Part shown: in pieces, positions 53,688-63,453 of the stretch
Layout of the letters: every line of letters begins with the position of its first letter
How positions within the stretch are numbered: the first letter of the stretch is position 1
Assembly: GCA_015493635.1 (NCBI GenBank)
Contig: WGCU01000018.1
Coordinates: forward strand, 62,001-126,000
Source: Spirochaetaceae bacterium
GTDB taxonomy: Bacteria; Spirochaetota; Spirochaetia; B11-G9
Reading direction: 5' to 3'
Length of the DNA stretch: 64,000 bases
Program-made: the position numbers and the translations under genes
Notes under the pieces: generated by a model
The model's input: only the letters and a program-made list of their open reading frames with translations
Told to the model about the DNA's origin: nothing
Database searches by the model: none

Positions 53688-54641
53688 TTGAGTAAAACTT
53701 TAACCATAGCTCTTGAAGATGAGCAGCTTTTGAGGGAGATTTGCGGTGCCAATGATGTGGTTACAACAGCAATACAGGATTCTCTTGGTGAACAAGTTTA
53801 TACACGGGGGAATGAACTTATACTCGGCAGCAGTAATCAGCAAAAACAGGATATCTTCAAGGCTCTTGTTGACCAGCTCATTCAACACTATAAAGAGGGT
53901 CATAAACCTGATCCACAGCTTGTTGAAACCCTTCATAGAGCTCTTATCGAAAAAACAGAAGAGATCCATCTTTTAAAAGAATCACATATTACCATTCCGA
54001 GAAGTCTAAAAGTTTTTCCCAAAAATAATAATCAGGCAGATTACATTAAAGGGATGTTTAATTTTGATATAGTTTTTGGTATTGGCCCGGCGGGTACCGG
54101 GAAAACGTACCTTGCGATAGCTCACGCATTGAAAGAAATACTTGAACGCAAAAAGAAAAAACTTGTTCTTACCCGGCCTGTTGTGGAAGCGGGAGAAAGC
54201 CTGGGATTCCTTCCGGGTGATCTTTCACAGAAAATAAGCCCGTATCTCCGTCCCCTCTACGACGCGATGGATTCACTTATACCTTATACTGCCATTAATA
54301 AACTTGAAGAAAACAGAGTGATTGAGGTTGCACCCCTGGCATACATGCGGGGGAGAAGCCTTAAAAACAGTTATATTATTCTGGACGAAGCACAGAATAC
54401 CACTCGAGAGCAGATGAAAATGTTCCTCACAAGACTTGGAGAAGATTCACGGGCTATTATTACCGGCGATATAACACAGATTGATTTACCGGGAAGACAT
54501 GTCTCAGGGCTGATACATGCGGCAGAAATTCTACGTGATATTGAAGGAATCCATTTTACCTATTTTACTTCCCGTGATGTAGTAAGAAATCCTCTTGTTA
54601 GAAAGATAGTTGATGCGTATGAAAGAGAAGAAAAGGTTTAA
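53688..54641 (+). CDS. phoH: PhoH-family ATPase
   Basis: 317 aa cytoplasmic P-loop ATPase: Walker A GPAGTGKT (133-140), Walker B YIILDEAQNTT, and the family segments LTRPVVEAGESLGFLPGD and FLTRLGEDSRAIITGD. PhoH proteins are linked to RNA metabolism and often co-occur with YbeY, as here two genes downstream. Start is TTG 53688 with GGAG 6-7 nt upstream. It overlaps the HD hydrolase gene by about 20 nt, heading a unit phoH-pgpH-ybeY-corC-TPR. Confidence 0.95.
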   Translation: MSKTLTIALEDEQLLREICGANDVVTTAIQDSLGEQVYTRGNELILGSSNQQKQDIFKALVDQLIQHYKEGHKPDPQLVETLHRALIEKTEEIHLLKESHITIPRSLKVFPKNNNQADYIKGMFNFDIVFGIGPAGTGKTYLAIAHALKEILERKKKKLVLTRPVVEAGESLGFLPGDLSQKISPYLRPLYDAMDSLIPYTAINKLEENRVIEVAPLAYMRGRSLKNSYIILDEAQNTTREQMKMFLTRLGEDSRAIITGDITQIDLPGRHVSGLIHAAEILRDIEGIHFTYFTSRDVVRNPLVRKIVDAYEREEKV

Positions 54642-56829
54642 TAACAGCCGGGGCTTATTGAGGAAAGCGGAGGAAGTATTTTCCCAGAATACTTCTGTTG
54701 TTGCAGCGGCAGTTCTTTCTTTTCTTCTTATATTCTTTACTGCTTTTTACAGTGTGCATGGTGGAAACTTTTTTAACGGATTGCGATTATCAGGTTTTAC
54801 GGTAGGGAAAAAGGCTGCGAGAGATTATATTGCCGGGCGGAATTTTATATTTATTGATAAGCAGGCAACAGATGCTCTTATCAAAAAAAAATTATCAACC
54901 GTACCTAAAGTATTTAAGTTTGATGATGAAAAAGTACTTGAGATGAATAAAAAATTTGAGGACTTTTCCGGGATCTATCTGTCTGTTGTTGAAAAAAAGA
55001 AAAGGGATCCAAAGGCCCTTAAAGCTTATCTTACTACGATTAATACTGTTGAAATTGACTTTCTTCTTACAAAAGTTGACCCTTATATTGTTATTCCTGC
55101 CGCTTCGAATATACTTGATAAACTTCTGCTGAATGGAATTGTCAAGATCCCGTCGGGAATACATTTTTCTCCTGATGATTCCATAAAAGTCTGGAAATGG
55201 AATAATGGCAGAAAAGAATATAATGATATCAAAGTATCTGGAATTGTTACCCTTTCAAATATTGATAAAAATATTGAAGATCACCTCATGTACAAGAATT
55301 TCCCTGAAAAAGAGAAGTATGCTATTCATCTGCTTATTAGAAATTTTATCACTGAAGATGTATTTTATGATCAGATTCAGACTTCCTATCTCCTCGATAA
55401 GCTAAGAAAAACCATAAAACCCGTGACAGTCAAAGTTATAAAGGGAGATAAAATAATTACAAAAGGGTTCCCGGTAACGGAACGGCAGATCCAGCTTGCA
55501 AAAGCACTCGGCATGTATCCGGACAGCGCTGGAATCGATCAGGCTGCAGGGAGTCTCCTCTACCTTCTTGTCCTGTACATTCTTGGGATCATTCTCTTTT
55601 ATCCTCTTTTCCATGGGAAAAAACGTCAGAAACAATATACCTATCTTTTTCTTGCTTTTATACTAGTATATGCATTTTATGTTGCCGCAGCTATTCACAT
55701 TACAAGTGTATTTACTGATCTGGATTTTGCGCTCTTTATCCCTGTTGCATTATTTTCCATGCTTTTTTCTGTTATTTTAGGAATTCAGGCGGGCAGCTTT
55801 CTCACGTTACTCTTTTCTCTTTTCCTCTTCATTTTCCCAAACACAACTATCTATGGTTTTATGTTCAGTCTGTTATCAGGATTTGCCGGCTCATATTTTG
55901 TCCGTAAAGCAGAAAAACGGCTTGACCTGATCCGGGCAGGACTTTATCTTGCTTTTGTTAATATGATCCTTGCGCTTATTATTGCACTGTATCTGGGATA
56001 TAACGTTAATATGTTTCTTATTGCAGGAGGTATTGTTGTTCTTAACGCGTTTTTATGCAGTATCATAAATCTCTCACTTCTTCCTGTACTCGAACATATT
56101 ATGAATTTACCAACTATCTTTCGATTGGTAGAACTCTCTGATATGAGCATGCCCATTTTAAAGCGAATGATAACACTTGCTCCCGGTACATACAGCCATT
56201 CAATGAGTGTTGCTAATCTTGCCGAGTCTGCTGCCCGGGAAATAGGAGCAAATGCTCTCCTTGCACGTGTAGGTGCTTACTATCATGATATTGGTAAAAT
56301 TGATCAGAGTGAGTATTTTATTGAAAATCAAAAAGGTGATAACAAGCATGATGATCTCAAACCGAGCTTGTCTGTTGCGGTTATTAAATCACACGTCAAA
56401 ATTGGTATTGAACGTGGAAAAGAGATGGGACTCCCTCCTGAAATTATAGATATAATTGCACAGCATCATGGCAGCGGTGTTATCAATTACTTCTATATTG
56501 AAGCCATTAAAAAAGAATTGGGTAACAACCGTATTACAAAAGAGGATTATTCTTATAATGGTACTCCTCCGCAGTCTAAAGAAGCCGGTATTGTTATGAT
56601 GGCTGACAGTGTTGAGGCAGCATCCAGAGTTTTAAAAAAACCAACTATAGCAAAATTGGATAAATTTATATGGAATACCATTCTTGAAAAGGTTGAAACC
56701 GGTCAATTGAATAATTGTAATATAACCTTCCGCGAACTGGTTATAATAAAAAATAGTTTTATTCAAATACTTGCCGGATATTTCCATTCACGAATTGAAT
56801 ATCCGAAACGTGAGGGGCCCAAAACATGA
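54619..56829 (+). CDS. pgpH: PgpH-type 7TM-HD phosphohydrolase
   Basis: About 736 aa. A single N-terminal membrane helix (about 30-50), an extracytoplasmic 7TMR-HDED domain (about 60-300), about seven membrane helices (about 310-500), and a cytoplasmic HD domain with YSHSMSVA, YYHDIGKI and the later HH of AQHHGSG. PgpH of Listeria degrades c-di-AMP, so this is the likely activity. The start is uncertain between ATG 54613 and ATG 54619; neither has a good ribosome-binding site. Overlaps ybeY by 4 nt. The conserved order phoH-pgpH-ybeY is also known in Firmicutes. Confidence 0.9.
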   Translation: MKEKKRFNNSRGLLRKAEEVFSQNTSVVAAAVLSFLLIFFTAFYSVHGGNFFNGLRLSGFTVGKKAARDYIAGRNFIFIDKQATDALIKKKLSTVPKVFKFDDEKVLEMNKKFEDFSGIYLSVVEKKKRDPKALKAYLTTINTVEIDFLLTKVDPYIVIPAASNILDKLLLNGIVKIPSGIHFSPDDSIKVWKWNNGRKEYNDIKVSGIVTLSNIDKNIEDHLMYKNFPEKEKYAIHLLIRNFITEDVFYDQIQTSYLLDKLRKTIKPVTVKVIKGDKIITKGFPVTERQIQLAKALGMYPDSAGIDQAAGSLLYLLVLYILGIILFYPLFHGKKRQKQYTYLFLAFILVYAFYVAAAIHITSVFTDLDFALFIPVALFSMLFSVILGIQAGSFLTLLFSLFLFIFPNTTIYGFMFSLLSGFAGSYFVRKAEKRLDLIRAGLYLAFVNMILALIIALYLGYNVNMFLIAGGIVVLNAFLCSIINLSLLPVLEHIMNLPTIFRLVELSDMSMPILKRMITLAPGTYSHSMSVANLAESAAREIGANALLARVGAYYHDIGKIDQSEYFIENQKGDNKHDDLKPSLSVAVIKSHVKIGIERGKEMGLPPEIIDIIAQHHGSGVINYFYIEAIKKELGNNRITKEDYSYNGTPPQSKEAGIVMMADSVEAASRVLKKPTIAKLDKFIWNTILEKVETGQLNNCNITFRELVIIKNSFIQILAGYFHSRIEYPKREGPKT

Positions 56830-57263
56830 ACTCCATTGAGATTTCCTACAACAATGTAAAGGAAGAATACCCTGAATACCAGCTTATTGAATTTATTCAA
56901 AAAGTATTGCATTATCTGAATATTGATATGTGGGAATTGTCTCTTGTTCTGTGTAGTGATTCTTTTATCAGAGAGCTTAACTCCATGTATCGTCAGAAAG
57001 ATGAAGCAACGGATGTTCTTTCTTTCACTCAGAGCCTTGATAATATTGGAGGCCGTATTTATGCGGGAGATATAATAATATCTCTTGATTCAGTAAAGAG
57101 GAATGCGGAATTGTTCGGTGTATCTGTTGATGAGGAATTTAAAAGAGTTATAATTCATGGGATTTTACACCTTTCCGGTATGGATCACACTACGAATGAT
57201 ACCATGGAACCGATGCTTATCAAACAGGAACAGATCCTGCACTCTTTAAAGGGAGATGCTTAA
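56826..57263 (+). CDS. ybeY: Endoribonuclease YbeY
   Basis: 145 aa single-strand RNase for 16S rRNA 3'-end maturation and ribosome quality control. The zinc motif HGILHLSGMDH (His111, His115, His121) and RQKDEATDVLSF are complete. The ATG overlaps the HD-hydrolase TGA (ATGA). Sits between PgpH and the CBS-domain protein, the usual order in many bacteria. Confidence 0.95.
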   Translation: MNSIEISYNNVKEEYPEYQLIEFIQKVLHYLNIDMWELSLVLCSDSFIRELNSMYRQKDEATDVLSFTQSLDNIGGRIYAGDIIISLDSVKRNAELFGVSVDEEFKRVIIHGILHLSGMDHTTNDTMEPMLIKQEQILHSLKGDA

Positions 57264-57265
57264 TT

Positions 57266-58048
57266 TTGAAATCAGATGGATTTTTGCAGCGTATATTTAA
57301 AAAAAACGATATTCAGGATGCTGATCTTGAAAGTTTAAACTATGAAGCTAAAGATATGATTAAAGGTGTTGTTGAACTTTCAGATACCACTGTAAAAGAA
57401 GTAATGGTACCTCGAATTGATGTCGTTTTTCTTTCAAAGGATACACCACCGCGGGAAATGCTTAAAGGGATTATTGAGTGCGGCCATTCGAGATTTCCCA
57501 TCTACGAAGAAACAATTGATAATGTTGTTGGAATACTCTATGCAAAGGATCTTTTAAAGTTTTTTAACAATCTGGAAAATCTGGATATTGGTTCAATCAT
57601 CAGAAAACCATACTTTGTTCCCGAAAGCAAACGGCTTGACACACTATTAAAAGAGTTCAAACATCGACATGTGCATATTGCTGTAGCAGTTGATGAGTAC
57701 GGCGGAGTATCCGGTATTGTGTGTATGGAGGACATAATAGAAGAGATCGTTGGAGATATTCAGGATGAATTCGATCACGAAGAAGAGGATATTTTAAAAA
57801 TTGGTGATAATATATACCAGTGTGAGGGAAGGATAAATATTGAAGATCTTAATGAGCAGCTGTCTATCAATCTCCCAACCATGGATTTTGACACTCTTGG
57901 AGGATTTGTTTTCGATCTGTTCGGTAAAATCCCTGTAAAATACGAGAAAGTTTCTTTTGAAAATATTGATTTTATTGTTCAGGAGATGGACGGGCATAAA
58001 ATCAAAACAATAAAGCTTGTTATTTCGGGAGATCCGGTTGAAGAATAA
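57266..58048 (+). CDS. CorC-type CBS-domain protein
   Basis: 260 aa. Two CBS domains (about 45-175; MVPRIDVVFLS, GHSRFPIYEETIDNVVGILYAKDLL, AVAVDEYGGVSGIVCMEDIIEEIVGDIQDE) and a C-terminal CorC/HlyC domain (about 180-258). No membrane segment, so like CorC rather than the DUF21-containing relatives. CorC is associated with Mg2+/Co2+ efflux; in this position next to ybeY it is common. TTG start at 57266 with GGGAG 10 nt upstream; overlaps the following gene by 11 nt. Confidence 0.9.
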   Translation: MKSDGFLQRIFKKNDIQDADLESLNYEAKDMIKGVVELSDTTVKEVMVPRIDVVFLSKDTPPREMLKGIIECGHSRFPIYEETIDNVVGILYAKDLLKFFNNLENLDIGSIIRKPYFVPESKRLDTLLKEFKHRHVHIAVAVDEYGGVSGIVCMEDIIEEIVGDIQDEFDHEEEDILKIGDNIYQCEGRINIEDLNEQLSINLPTMDFDTLGGFVFDLFGKIPVKYEKVSFENIDFIVQEMDGHKIKTIKLVISGDPVEE

Positions 58049-60023
58049 GATTATTGTACTTGCTTTTTTTTTAAGTATAACCGTCTCTTTTCTTTTTGGA
58101 GAAGGTAACAGGGCTCTTTACAATAATAACCTCGCTGATGAAGCTTATAAAGAACAGAATTATTATACAGCAATAGAATATTATAAAGCTGCTCTTCAGA
58201 TAAATCCTGATTATATTGATGCTCTCCATGGTCTTTCCCTTACTTATTTTAAATTGGAAGAATACAATGAAGCTCTCAAGTATCTTCTTGAGGCACGGAG
58301 GATAGATTCTTTTGAAACTTCACTCATGGTTCTGGAAGGAAGAATCTATACTGCTCTCGGCAGATATGACGATGCTTTGAAGATATTTAAAAGTTCTCTT
58401 CTTAAGGAACCTAACAATACTGAAGCTGATCTTGGTATGGCCGAACTGTTCGTTGCAGAAGGCGATGTTCTGGATGCGGTCAAAATATACAATAAAACAC
58501 TTCTGTATCTCCCTGATGATAAAAGAACACTTCTCTCTTTAATAATAATACTTGATAAAGAAAGGCATTTTCAGGAAGCTGATAGATATGTATCTCATCT
58601 CCTCAGACTCTATCCAAATGATTCGGTTGTGCAATATACAGCTGCAAAACATTTTCTATCGGAAGGGAAGGCCGATCAGATTGAGGCCCATGCTGCAGCG
58701 GCAGTTGCTTTAAATGAAAAAAACCAGCAAGCAGTCCTTCTTTTAACACGGCTGTATCTTGGTCAGAAAAAATATGCGCAAGCGTCTCATCTGCTTACAC
58801 AGGTGTTAAAGATCAATAGAAACCAGCCTCTCATATGGTATATGCTCGGAGAAGTTTATCGTTTGGAAAAGAATGATGTTCAGGCACTTCAAAGCTACGC
58901 TATAGCAGTTAATCTTGACGCGGATGATGAATTAATTCGGATGGCTCTCGAAACCTTTATTATTGATCATACAGCACCTTATAATGTAGCGAGAGATAAA
59001 TATGCAGCATACCATTTTGCCAAAGGAAAAGCATTTGAAACCAGGAACTATCTTAATAAAGCCCGGAGGGAGTACCGGCGGGGACTTATTATTGCTCCTC
59101 ATTCCGATTCTGGATGGCTTTTATACGCAAATCTGTTGAAACGGTTTGGCTTCATCAACCGTTATTTGTCCATACTTGAGCAAGTGGCAAAAGATACACC
59201 GCAAGATAAAAATTTACAGGATAAAATCGAAATTTATAAAAGCCTCATTGTTGATACTGTTGCATCAAAATGGAAAATCAATCAATTTGAAATTAATAAA
59301 ACAGGGATCACGCTGGGAATCTACAGCAGCAACAAGAACTCCCTTTTACATTTTAATGCAGACTATTACCTCAACCGCTATCTTAAGAATTTGCTGCAGG
59401 GTACTGAAAGACTAAGCGTTACCGGAATGGGAGAGGAGCTTGCTTTTGCCCAGGCGTTTAATAAAGCGAGAAATAACCATTGTGATTATTTTGTAATGCT
59501 TGATTCTACTGAAGGTGAAGACACTTTTTCTGTAACTGCAAAGATGTATCACGGGGAAACAGGAGCACTTTTGAAGGAATTTTCTCTGTACCGTACGGGG
59601 AATAACAGAGTATCCAATGCGCTCACAAAAGTAAGCACATCAATTCAAGCATTAATTCCCCTGGAAGGAAAAATATTAAAACGGGAATTTAATACTGCAC
59701 TGATCGATCTCGGCCGGGCTGACGGGATTAAGAAAGATGACGTATTTTTCATTATCAATCCTTCATTCAAACCCTCTATCAATGAAAACTTCACTTTTTC
59801 TGTTGATTCATCACATTTACTTGGTGAAATTAAAATTACCCGGATTGATGACCTTATCTCGGAAGGAACTATCAAAAAATACACATTTTTTGATCTTATA
59901 AATACCGGCGATACTTTGATACCTGATACGAAAGAGGGTAAAACTTCACAGGAGAATACTCATACACCCGCAGCAAATACTGCTCCATCGGATATATACA
60001 AAACAATACTTACTCTTCCCTGA
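58038..60023 (+). CDS. Exported TPR protein with CsgG/FlgT-like C-terminus
   Basis: 661 aa from TTG 58038, which has GGGAG 6 nt upstream. Signal peptide (KIIVLAFFLSITVSFLFG), then about ten TPR units from residue 25 to 400 (YYTAIEYYKAALQINPDYIDAL and others). Residues about 410-560 read like a periplasmic CsgG/TolB-N-like alpha/beta domain (RLSVTGMGEELAFAQAF). The end (about 565-650) has TALIDLGRADGIKKDDVFFI, a beta-barrel motif seen in FlgT-type proteins. A Ser/Thr/Asn-rich tail follows. Probably a periplasmic scaffold; partner unknown. Confidence 0.78.
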   Translation: MKNKIIVLAFFLSITVSFLFGEGNRALYNNNLADEAYKEQNYYTAIEYYKAALQINPDYIDALHGLSLTYFKLEEYNEALKYLLEARRIDSFETSLMVLEGRIYTALGRYDDALKIFKSSLLKEPNNTEADLGMAELFVAEGDVLDAVKIYNKTLLYLPDDKRTLLSLIIILDKERHFQEADRYVSHLLRLYPNDSVVQYTAAKHFLSEGKADQIEAHAAAAVALNEKNQQAVLLLTRLYLGQKKYAQASHLLTQVLKINRNQPLIWYMLGEVYRLEKNDVQALQSYAIAVNLDADDELIRMALETFIIDHTAPYNVARDKYAAYHFAKGKAFETRNYLNKARREYRRGLIIAPHSDSGWLLYANLLKRFGFINRYLSILEQVAKDTPQDKNLQDKIEIYKSLIVDTVASKWKINQFEINKTGITLGIYSSNKNSLLHFNADYYLNRYLKNLLQGTERLSVTGMGEELAFAQAFNKARNNHCDYFVMLDSTEGEDTFSVTAKMYHGETGALLKEFSLYRTGNNRVSNALTKVSTSIQALIPLEGKILKREFNTALIDLGRADGIKKDDVFFIINPSFKPSINENFTFSVDSSHLLGEIKITRIDDLISEGTIKKYTFFDLINTGDTLIPDTKEGKTSQENTHTPAANTAPSDIYKTILTLP

Positions 60024-60027
60024 TTGA

Positions 60028-60057
60028 TTGACATGTACCGTACATTTATCATATAGT
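60028..60057 (+). promoter_or_regulatory. Promoter of gap-pgk-tpi with palindromic spacer
   Basis: TTGACA (60028-60033), 18-nt spacer, TATAGT (60052-60057, 5 of 6). The spacer begins with the perfect palindrome TGTAC-C-GTACA (60034-60044), placed where a repressor would block RNA polymerase. One of the best promoter matches in the window. Confidence 0.75.
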
Positions 60058-60095
60058 TTCTGCATAAATAGATACCATAGAGTATGGAGGATAGG

Positions 60096-61097
60096 ATGAA
60101 AATTGCGATTAATGGTTTTGGTAGAATTGGACGGAGTGTATTCAAAGTAGCTTTTGATAAAAATGATGTGGAAATTGTTGCTATAAACGACATTACTGAC
60201 CCGAAAACACTTGCATATCTTTTAAAATATGATTCTAATTACGGTGTACTGAAGTATTCTGTTGAAGCAAAAGACGATGCTATTGTCGTTAACGGGAAAA
60301 AAATAAAAGTATATGCAATCAGGGAGCCTAAAAACCTTCCCTGGAAAGAACTTGGTGTAGATGTAGCCATTGAATCTACCGGAATATTCAGAACAGCATC
60401 AGGCCCGCGGGGCGGTTATAAGGATCATCTGGAAGCAGGAGCGAAAAAAGTAATTCTTACCGTACCGGCAAAAGATGAAGTTGATAGAACTATTGTACTC
60501 GGTGTTAATGATGATCATTACAATGGAGAGCTTGCAGTTTCCAATGCGTCCTGTACAACAAACTGCCTTGCTCCTCTTTCAAAAGTTATCAATGATAACT
60601 TCGGTATTGTCGAGGGGTTGATGACAACAGTACATTCATATACAAGTGATCAGCGTCTTCATGATGCACCGCATAGTGACCTTCGCAGGGCAAGAGCAGC
60701 TGCAAAATCGATAATACCAACATCAACAGGCGCTGCTAAGGCAATTGGTCTTGTTATTCCTGAAATTGACGGTAAATTAAACGGTATTGCCATGCGTGTT
60801 CCGACTCCTACAGGATCAATCGTTGACCTGACTGTCCGTCTGGAAAAAGATCCAAGTGTTGAAGAACTGAATGCTGCTCTTAAAGCTGCGGCTGACGGTC
60901 CCATGAAGGGAATACTTGAATATACAGAAGATCCTGTTGTTTCCAACGATATTATCGGAAATTCTCATTCTTCAATTTTCGACTCACTTTCAACAATGAA
61001 AATTGGAAAGGGCTTTTTCAAAGTACTTTCCTGGTATGATAACGAATGGGGTTATTCAAACCGTGTTGTTGATTTAGCACAGTTTATTTCCAAATAA
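60096..61097 (+). CDS. gap: Glyceraldehyde-3-phosphate dehydrogenase
   Basis: Glycolytic oxidation of glyceraldehyde-3-phosphate. 333 aa from the ATG at 60096, which has GGAGG 5 nt upstream; the earlier ATG 60084 is the start of that ribosome-binding region and unlikely. NAD-binding GFGRIGR (7-13), INDITDP with the Asp typical of NAD specificity, and catalytic Cys153 in SNASCTTNC; TSTGAAKA and SWYDNEWGYS are complete. First gene of gap-pgk-tpiA. Confidence 0.97.
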   Translation: MKIAINGFGRIGRSVFKVAFDKNDVEIVAINDITDPKTLAYLLKYDSNYGVLKYSVEAKDDAIVVNGKKIKVYAIREPKNLPWKELGVDVAIESTGIFRTASGPRGGYKDHLEAGAKKVILTVPAKDEVDRTIVLGVNDDHYNGELAVSNASCTTNCLAPLSKVINDNFGIVEGLMTTVHSYTSDQRLHDAPHSDLRRARAAAKSIIPTSTGAAKAIGLVIPEIDGKLNGIAMRVPTPTGSIVDLTVRLEKDPSVEELNAALKAAADGPMKGILEYTEDPVVSNDIIGNSHSSIFDSLSTMKIGKGFFKVLSWYDNEWGYSNRVVDLAQFISK

Positions 61098-61106
61098 GGG
61101 ACGTAT

Positions 61107-62294
61107 ATGAACATAAAAACTGTTAAGGATCTGGATTTAACAGGTAAAAAATGTCTTGTCAGAGTGGACTTTAATGTCCCTCTGAAAGGCGGTCTGGTAA
61201 CAGACGACACCCGTATTAAAGCTGCTTTACCTACGTTGACATACATTTTGAAACAGCAGGGTACAACACTTATTCTCATGAGCCATCTCGGCAGACCGAA
61301 AGGTGAGGTAAAGGAAGAATTTTCGCTGCGTCAGGTTAAACCCCGTCTTGAAGAACTACTGGGCTGTAAAGTTACAATGGCTCCTGACTGTATAGGACCT
61401 GAAGTTGAAAAGATTATAAAAACATCCCGCCCCGGCGATGTTATTTTATTGGAGAATGTACGGTTTCACAGTGAAGAAACAAAAAATAATGCGCATTTTG
61501 CAGAAGAGCTGGCAAAAAACGGAGAAGTTTATATCAATGATGCATTTGGTACTGCTCACCGGGCGCACGCGTCTACAGAAGGGGTAACCCATTTTTTACC
61601 TTCCGCGGCCGGCTTTCTTATTGAGAAAGAAGTTAAATTTTTTGAACCGCTCCTTACAAATCCGGAAAAACCTTTTGTAGCTATCGTTGGCGGAGCAAAG
61701 GTTTCATCAAAGATAGGCGTTATGGAATCACTTTTGACCAGATGTTCATCTCTTATCATCGCGGGAGGAATGGCATATACCTTTTTAAAGGTAACCGGAT
61801 ATACAATTGGTAATTCTCTGTTTGAAGAGGATTTTGTTAAAACAGCACAGGATGTTCTTGATAAAGCAAAGGAAAAGGGAGTAGAGATACTTCTTCCCAT
61901 TGATCATGTATGCGCGAAAGAGTTTTCCGCTGAAGCTTCTCCGGTTTATATTGAATCTGTTGACATTCCGGCTGGATTGATTGGTATGGATATTGGACCG
62001 AAAACAATTGAATCTTTCGGAAGCGTAATCAGCAAAGCCCGTTCTCTCGTCTGGAATGGACCGATGGGAGTTTTTGAATTTGAAACCTTTTCAAAAGGTA
62101 CGGTAGCAATAGCAGAAAAAGTTGCTGAATGCGGCGGTATTACCGTTGTAGGCGGAGGCGATTCTGTAGCCGCTGTCAATAAATTCGGATTCTCAACGAG
62201 GATCGATCATGTTTCAACCGGAGGTGGAGCATCCCTGGAATATCTTGAAGGGAAAACACTCCCTGGAATAACTGCGTTAAAAAAGGAGAAATAA
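61107..62294 (+). CDS. pgk: Phosphoglycerate kinase
   Basis: 395 aa. Makes ATP from 1,3-bisphosphoglycerate. Motifs: [63 protein letters not shown] and the C-terminal [12 protein letters not shown] and [13 protein letters not shown]. Starts 9 nt after gap. Its stop codon is directly adjacent to the tpiA ATG. Full length. Confidence 0.97.
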   Translation: MNIKTVKDLDLTGKKCLVRVDFNVPLKGGLVTDDTRIKAALPTLTYILKQQGTTLILMSHLGRPKGEVKEEFSLRQVKPRLEELLGCKVTMAPDCIGPEVEKIIKTSRPGDVILLENVRFHSEETKNNAHFAEELAKNGEVYINDAFGTAHRAHASTEGVTHFLPSAAGFLIEKEVKFFEPLLTNPEKPFVAIVGGAKVSSKIGVMESLLTRCSSLIIAGGMAYTFLKVTGYTIGNSLFEEDFVKTAQDVLDKAKEKGVEILLPIDHVCAKEFSAEASPVYIESVDIPAGLIGMDIGPKTIESFGSVISKARSLVWNGPMGVFEFETFSKGTVAIAEKVAECGGITVVGGGDSVAAVNKFGFSTRIDHVSTGGGASLEYLEGKTLPGITALKKEK

Positions 62295-63044
62295 ATGAGA
62301 CGTTCTTATATAGCAGGAAACTGGAAAATGAATAAAACAGTAAAAGAAGCGGTAACCCTTGCTACAGAATTAAAAGAAGCAGGCAGCTCTAAAAACAAAA
62401 TTATGATTGCGCCGCCTTTCACTGCTTTAAGCGCTGTTTCAGAAGTTCTAAAAGGAACTGAAATCATCCTTGGAGCACAAAATATGGCCATTGCAGAAAG
62501 CGGTGCACATACTGGTGAAATTTCCGTTCTTATGCTGAAAGACCTGAATGTTGATACGGTTATACTTGGACACTCAGAAAGAAGGCATATATACGGTGAA
62601 ACGGACGAAGTCATCAATAAAAAGATCAACCTTGCGCTTACTCACAAACTTGAAGTTATACTGTGTGTTGGGGAAACCCTTGAAGAACGCGAATCAGGCA
62701 AAGCTGAATCTGTTGTTACAAAACAGCTTGTTGAAGGCCTGAAAGGAGTTAAATCTGGGAACCTTCCTTCGATAACTATAGCGTATGAACCAGTCTGGGC
62801 AATCGGAACGGGAAAAACTGCTACTCCTGCTGATGCAAATGCCATTCATAAAGTTATCAGGAAGAAAATAACTGAATTGTATGGTGAAAAAGAAGCAGAA
62901 GCAATCATTATACAGTATGGGGGTTCTGTTAAACCGGGAAATGTTACTGATCTTATGGCTGAAAGTGATATTGACGGCGCTCTTGTTGGAGGAGCTGCCC
63001 TTAAAGCTGAAACATTCATTCCAATTATGAATTATAACAAATAG
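62295..63044 (+). CDS. tpiA: Triosephosphate isomerase
   Basis: 249 aa TIM barrel that interconverts dihydroxyacetone phosphate and glyceraldehyde-3-phosphate. AGNWKMNKT (substrate Lys), catalytic His in LGHSERRHIYGE, catalytic Glu in AYEPVWAIGTG, and phosphate-binding YGGSVKPGN and GALVGGAAL. AAGGAG lies 6-7 nt before the ATG inside the end of pgk. Third gene of the glycolytic operon. Confidence 0.97.
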   Translation: MRRSYIAGNWKMNKTVKEAVTLATELKEAGSSKNKIMIAPPFTALSAVSEVLKGTEIILGAQNMAIAESGAHTGEISVLMLKDLNVDTVILGHSERRHIYGETDEVINKKINLALTHKLEVILCVGETLEERESGKAESVVTKQLVEGLKGVKSGNLPSITIAYEPVWAIGTGKTATPADANAIHKVIRKKITELYGEKEAEAIIIQYGGSVKPGNVTDLMAESDIDGALVGGAALKAETFIPIMNYNK

Positions 63045-63066
63045 AGTTACGTTAGGAGTATAGATA

Positions 63067-63453
63067 ATGGCAATCATTGGCGGGATATTACTAGTAATTT
63101 TTATCATTAGTTCAATCCTTCTCATCATAATCGTTATGATGCAGGATGAACAGGGAGAAGGTCTCGGTGGTATTTTCGGAGGAGGAAGTTCTGCTGCATT
63201 TGGTTCACGGTCCGGTAATATTCTTACCCGGACTACATCAATTATAGCTGCGGTTTTTATGCTTACTTCTTTCGGACTTACATGGGTTAACAGGACGCCT
63301 GAAAAGGGTGATGTTCTTGGAACAGCCCGTTCTGAAGTTTCAAAAACAACAGAAGAATGGTGGAATAAGCCTGTTGAATCCACGCCAGCGAAGCCGTCGG
63401 CCCAATCATCGAAGCCGGCAGCAGGAACAACATCGACAGGATCAAATAATTAA
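63067..63453 (+). CDS. secG: Preprotein translocase subunit SecG
   Basis: 128 aa. Two membrane helices (about 5-25 and 55-73) joined by the conserved cytoplasmic loop QDEQGEGLGG...GGGSSAAFGSRSGN. The C-terminal tail is Ala/Pro/Ser/Thr-rich (KPSAQSSKPAAGTTSTGS), longer than in E. coli. SecG assists SecYE protein export. Downstream of tpiA by 22 nt, as in many bacteria where secG follows tpiA or pgm. Contiguous with the next gene (no spacer). Confidence 0.92.
   Translation: MAIIGGILLVIFIISSILLIIIVMMQDEQGEGLGGIFGGGSSAAFGSRSGNILTRTTSIIAAVFMLTSFGLTWVNRTPEKGDVLGTARSEVSKTTEEWWNKPVESTPAKPSAQSSKPAAGTTSTGSNN

Noticed and set aside
62694-63383. Open frame of 229 codons on the minus strand
   Set aside because: Antisense to tpiA and secG, both certain genes; composition looks like a shadow frame.
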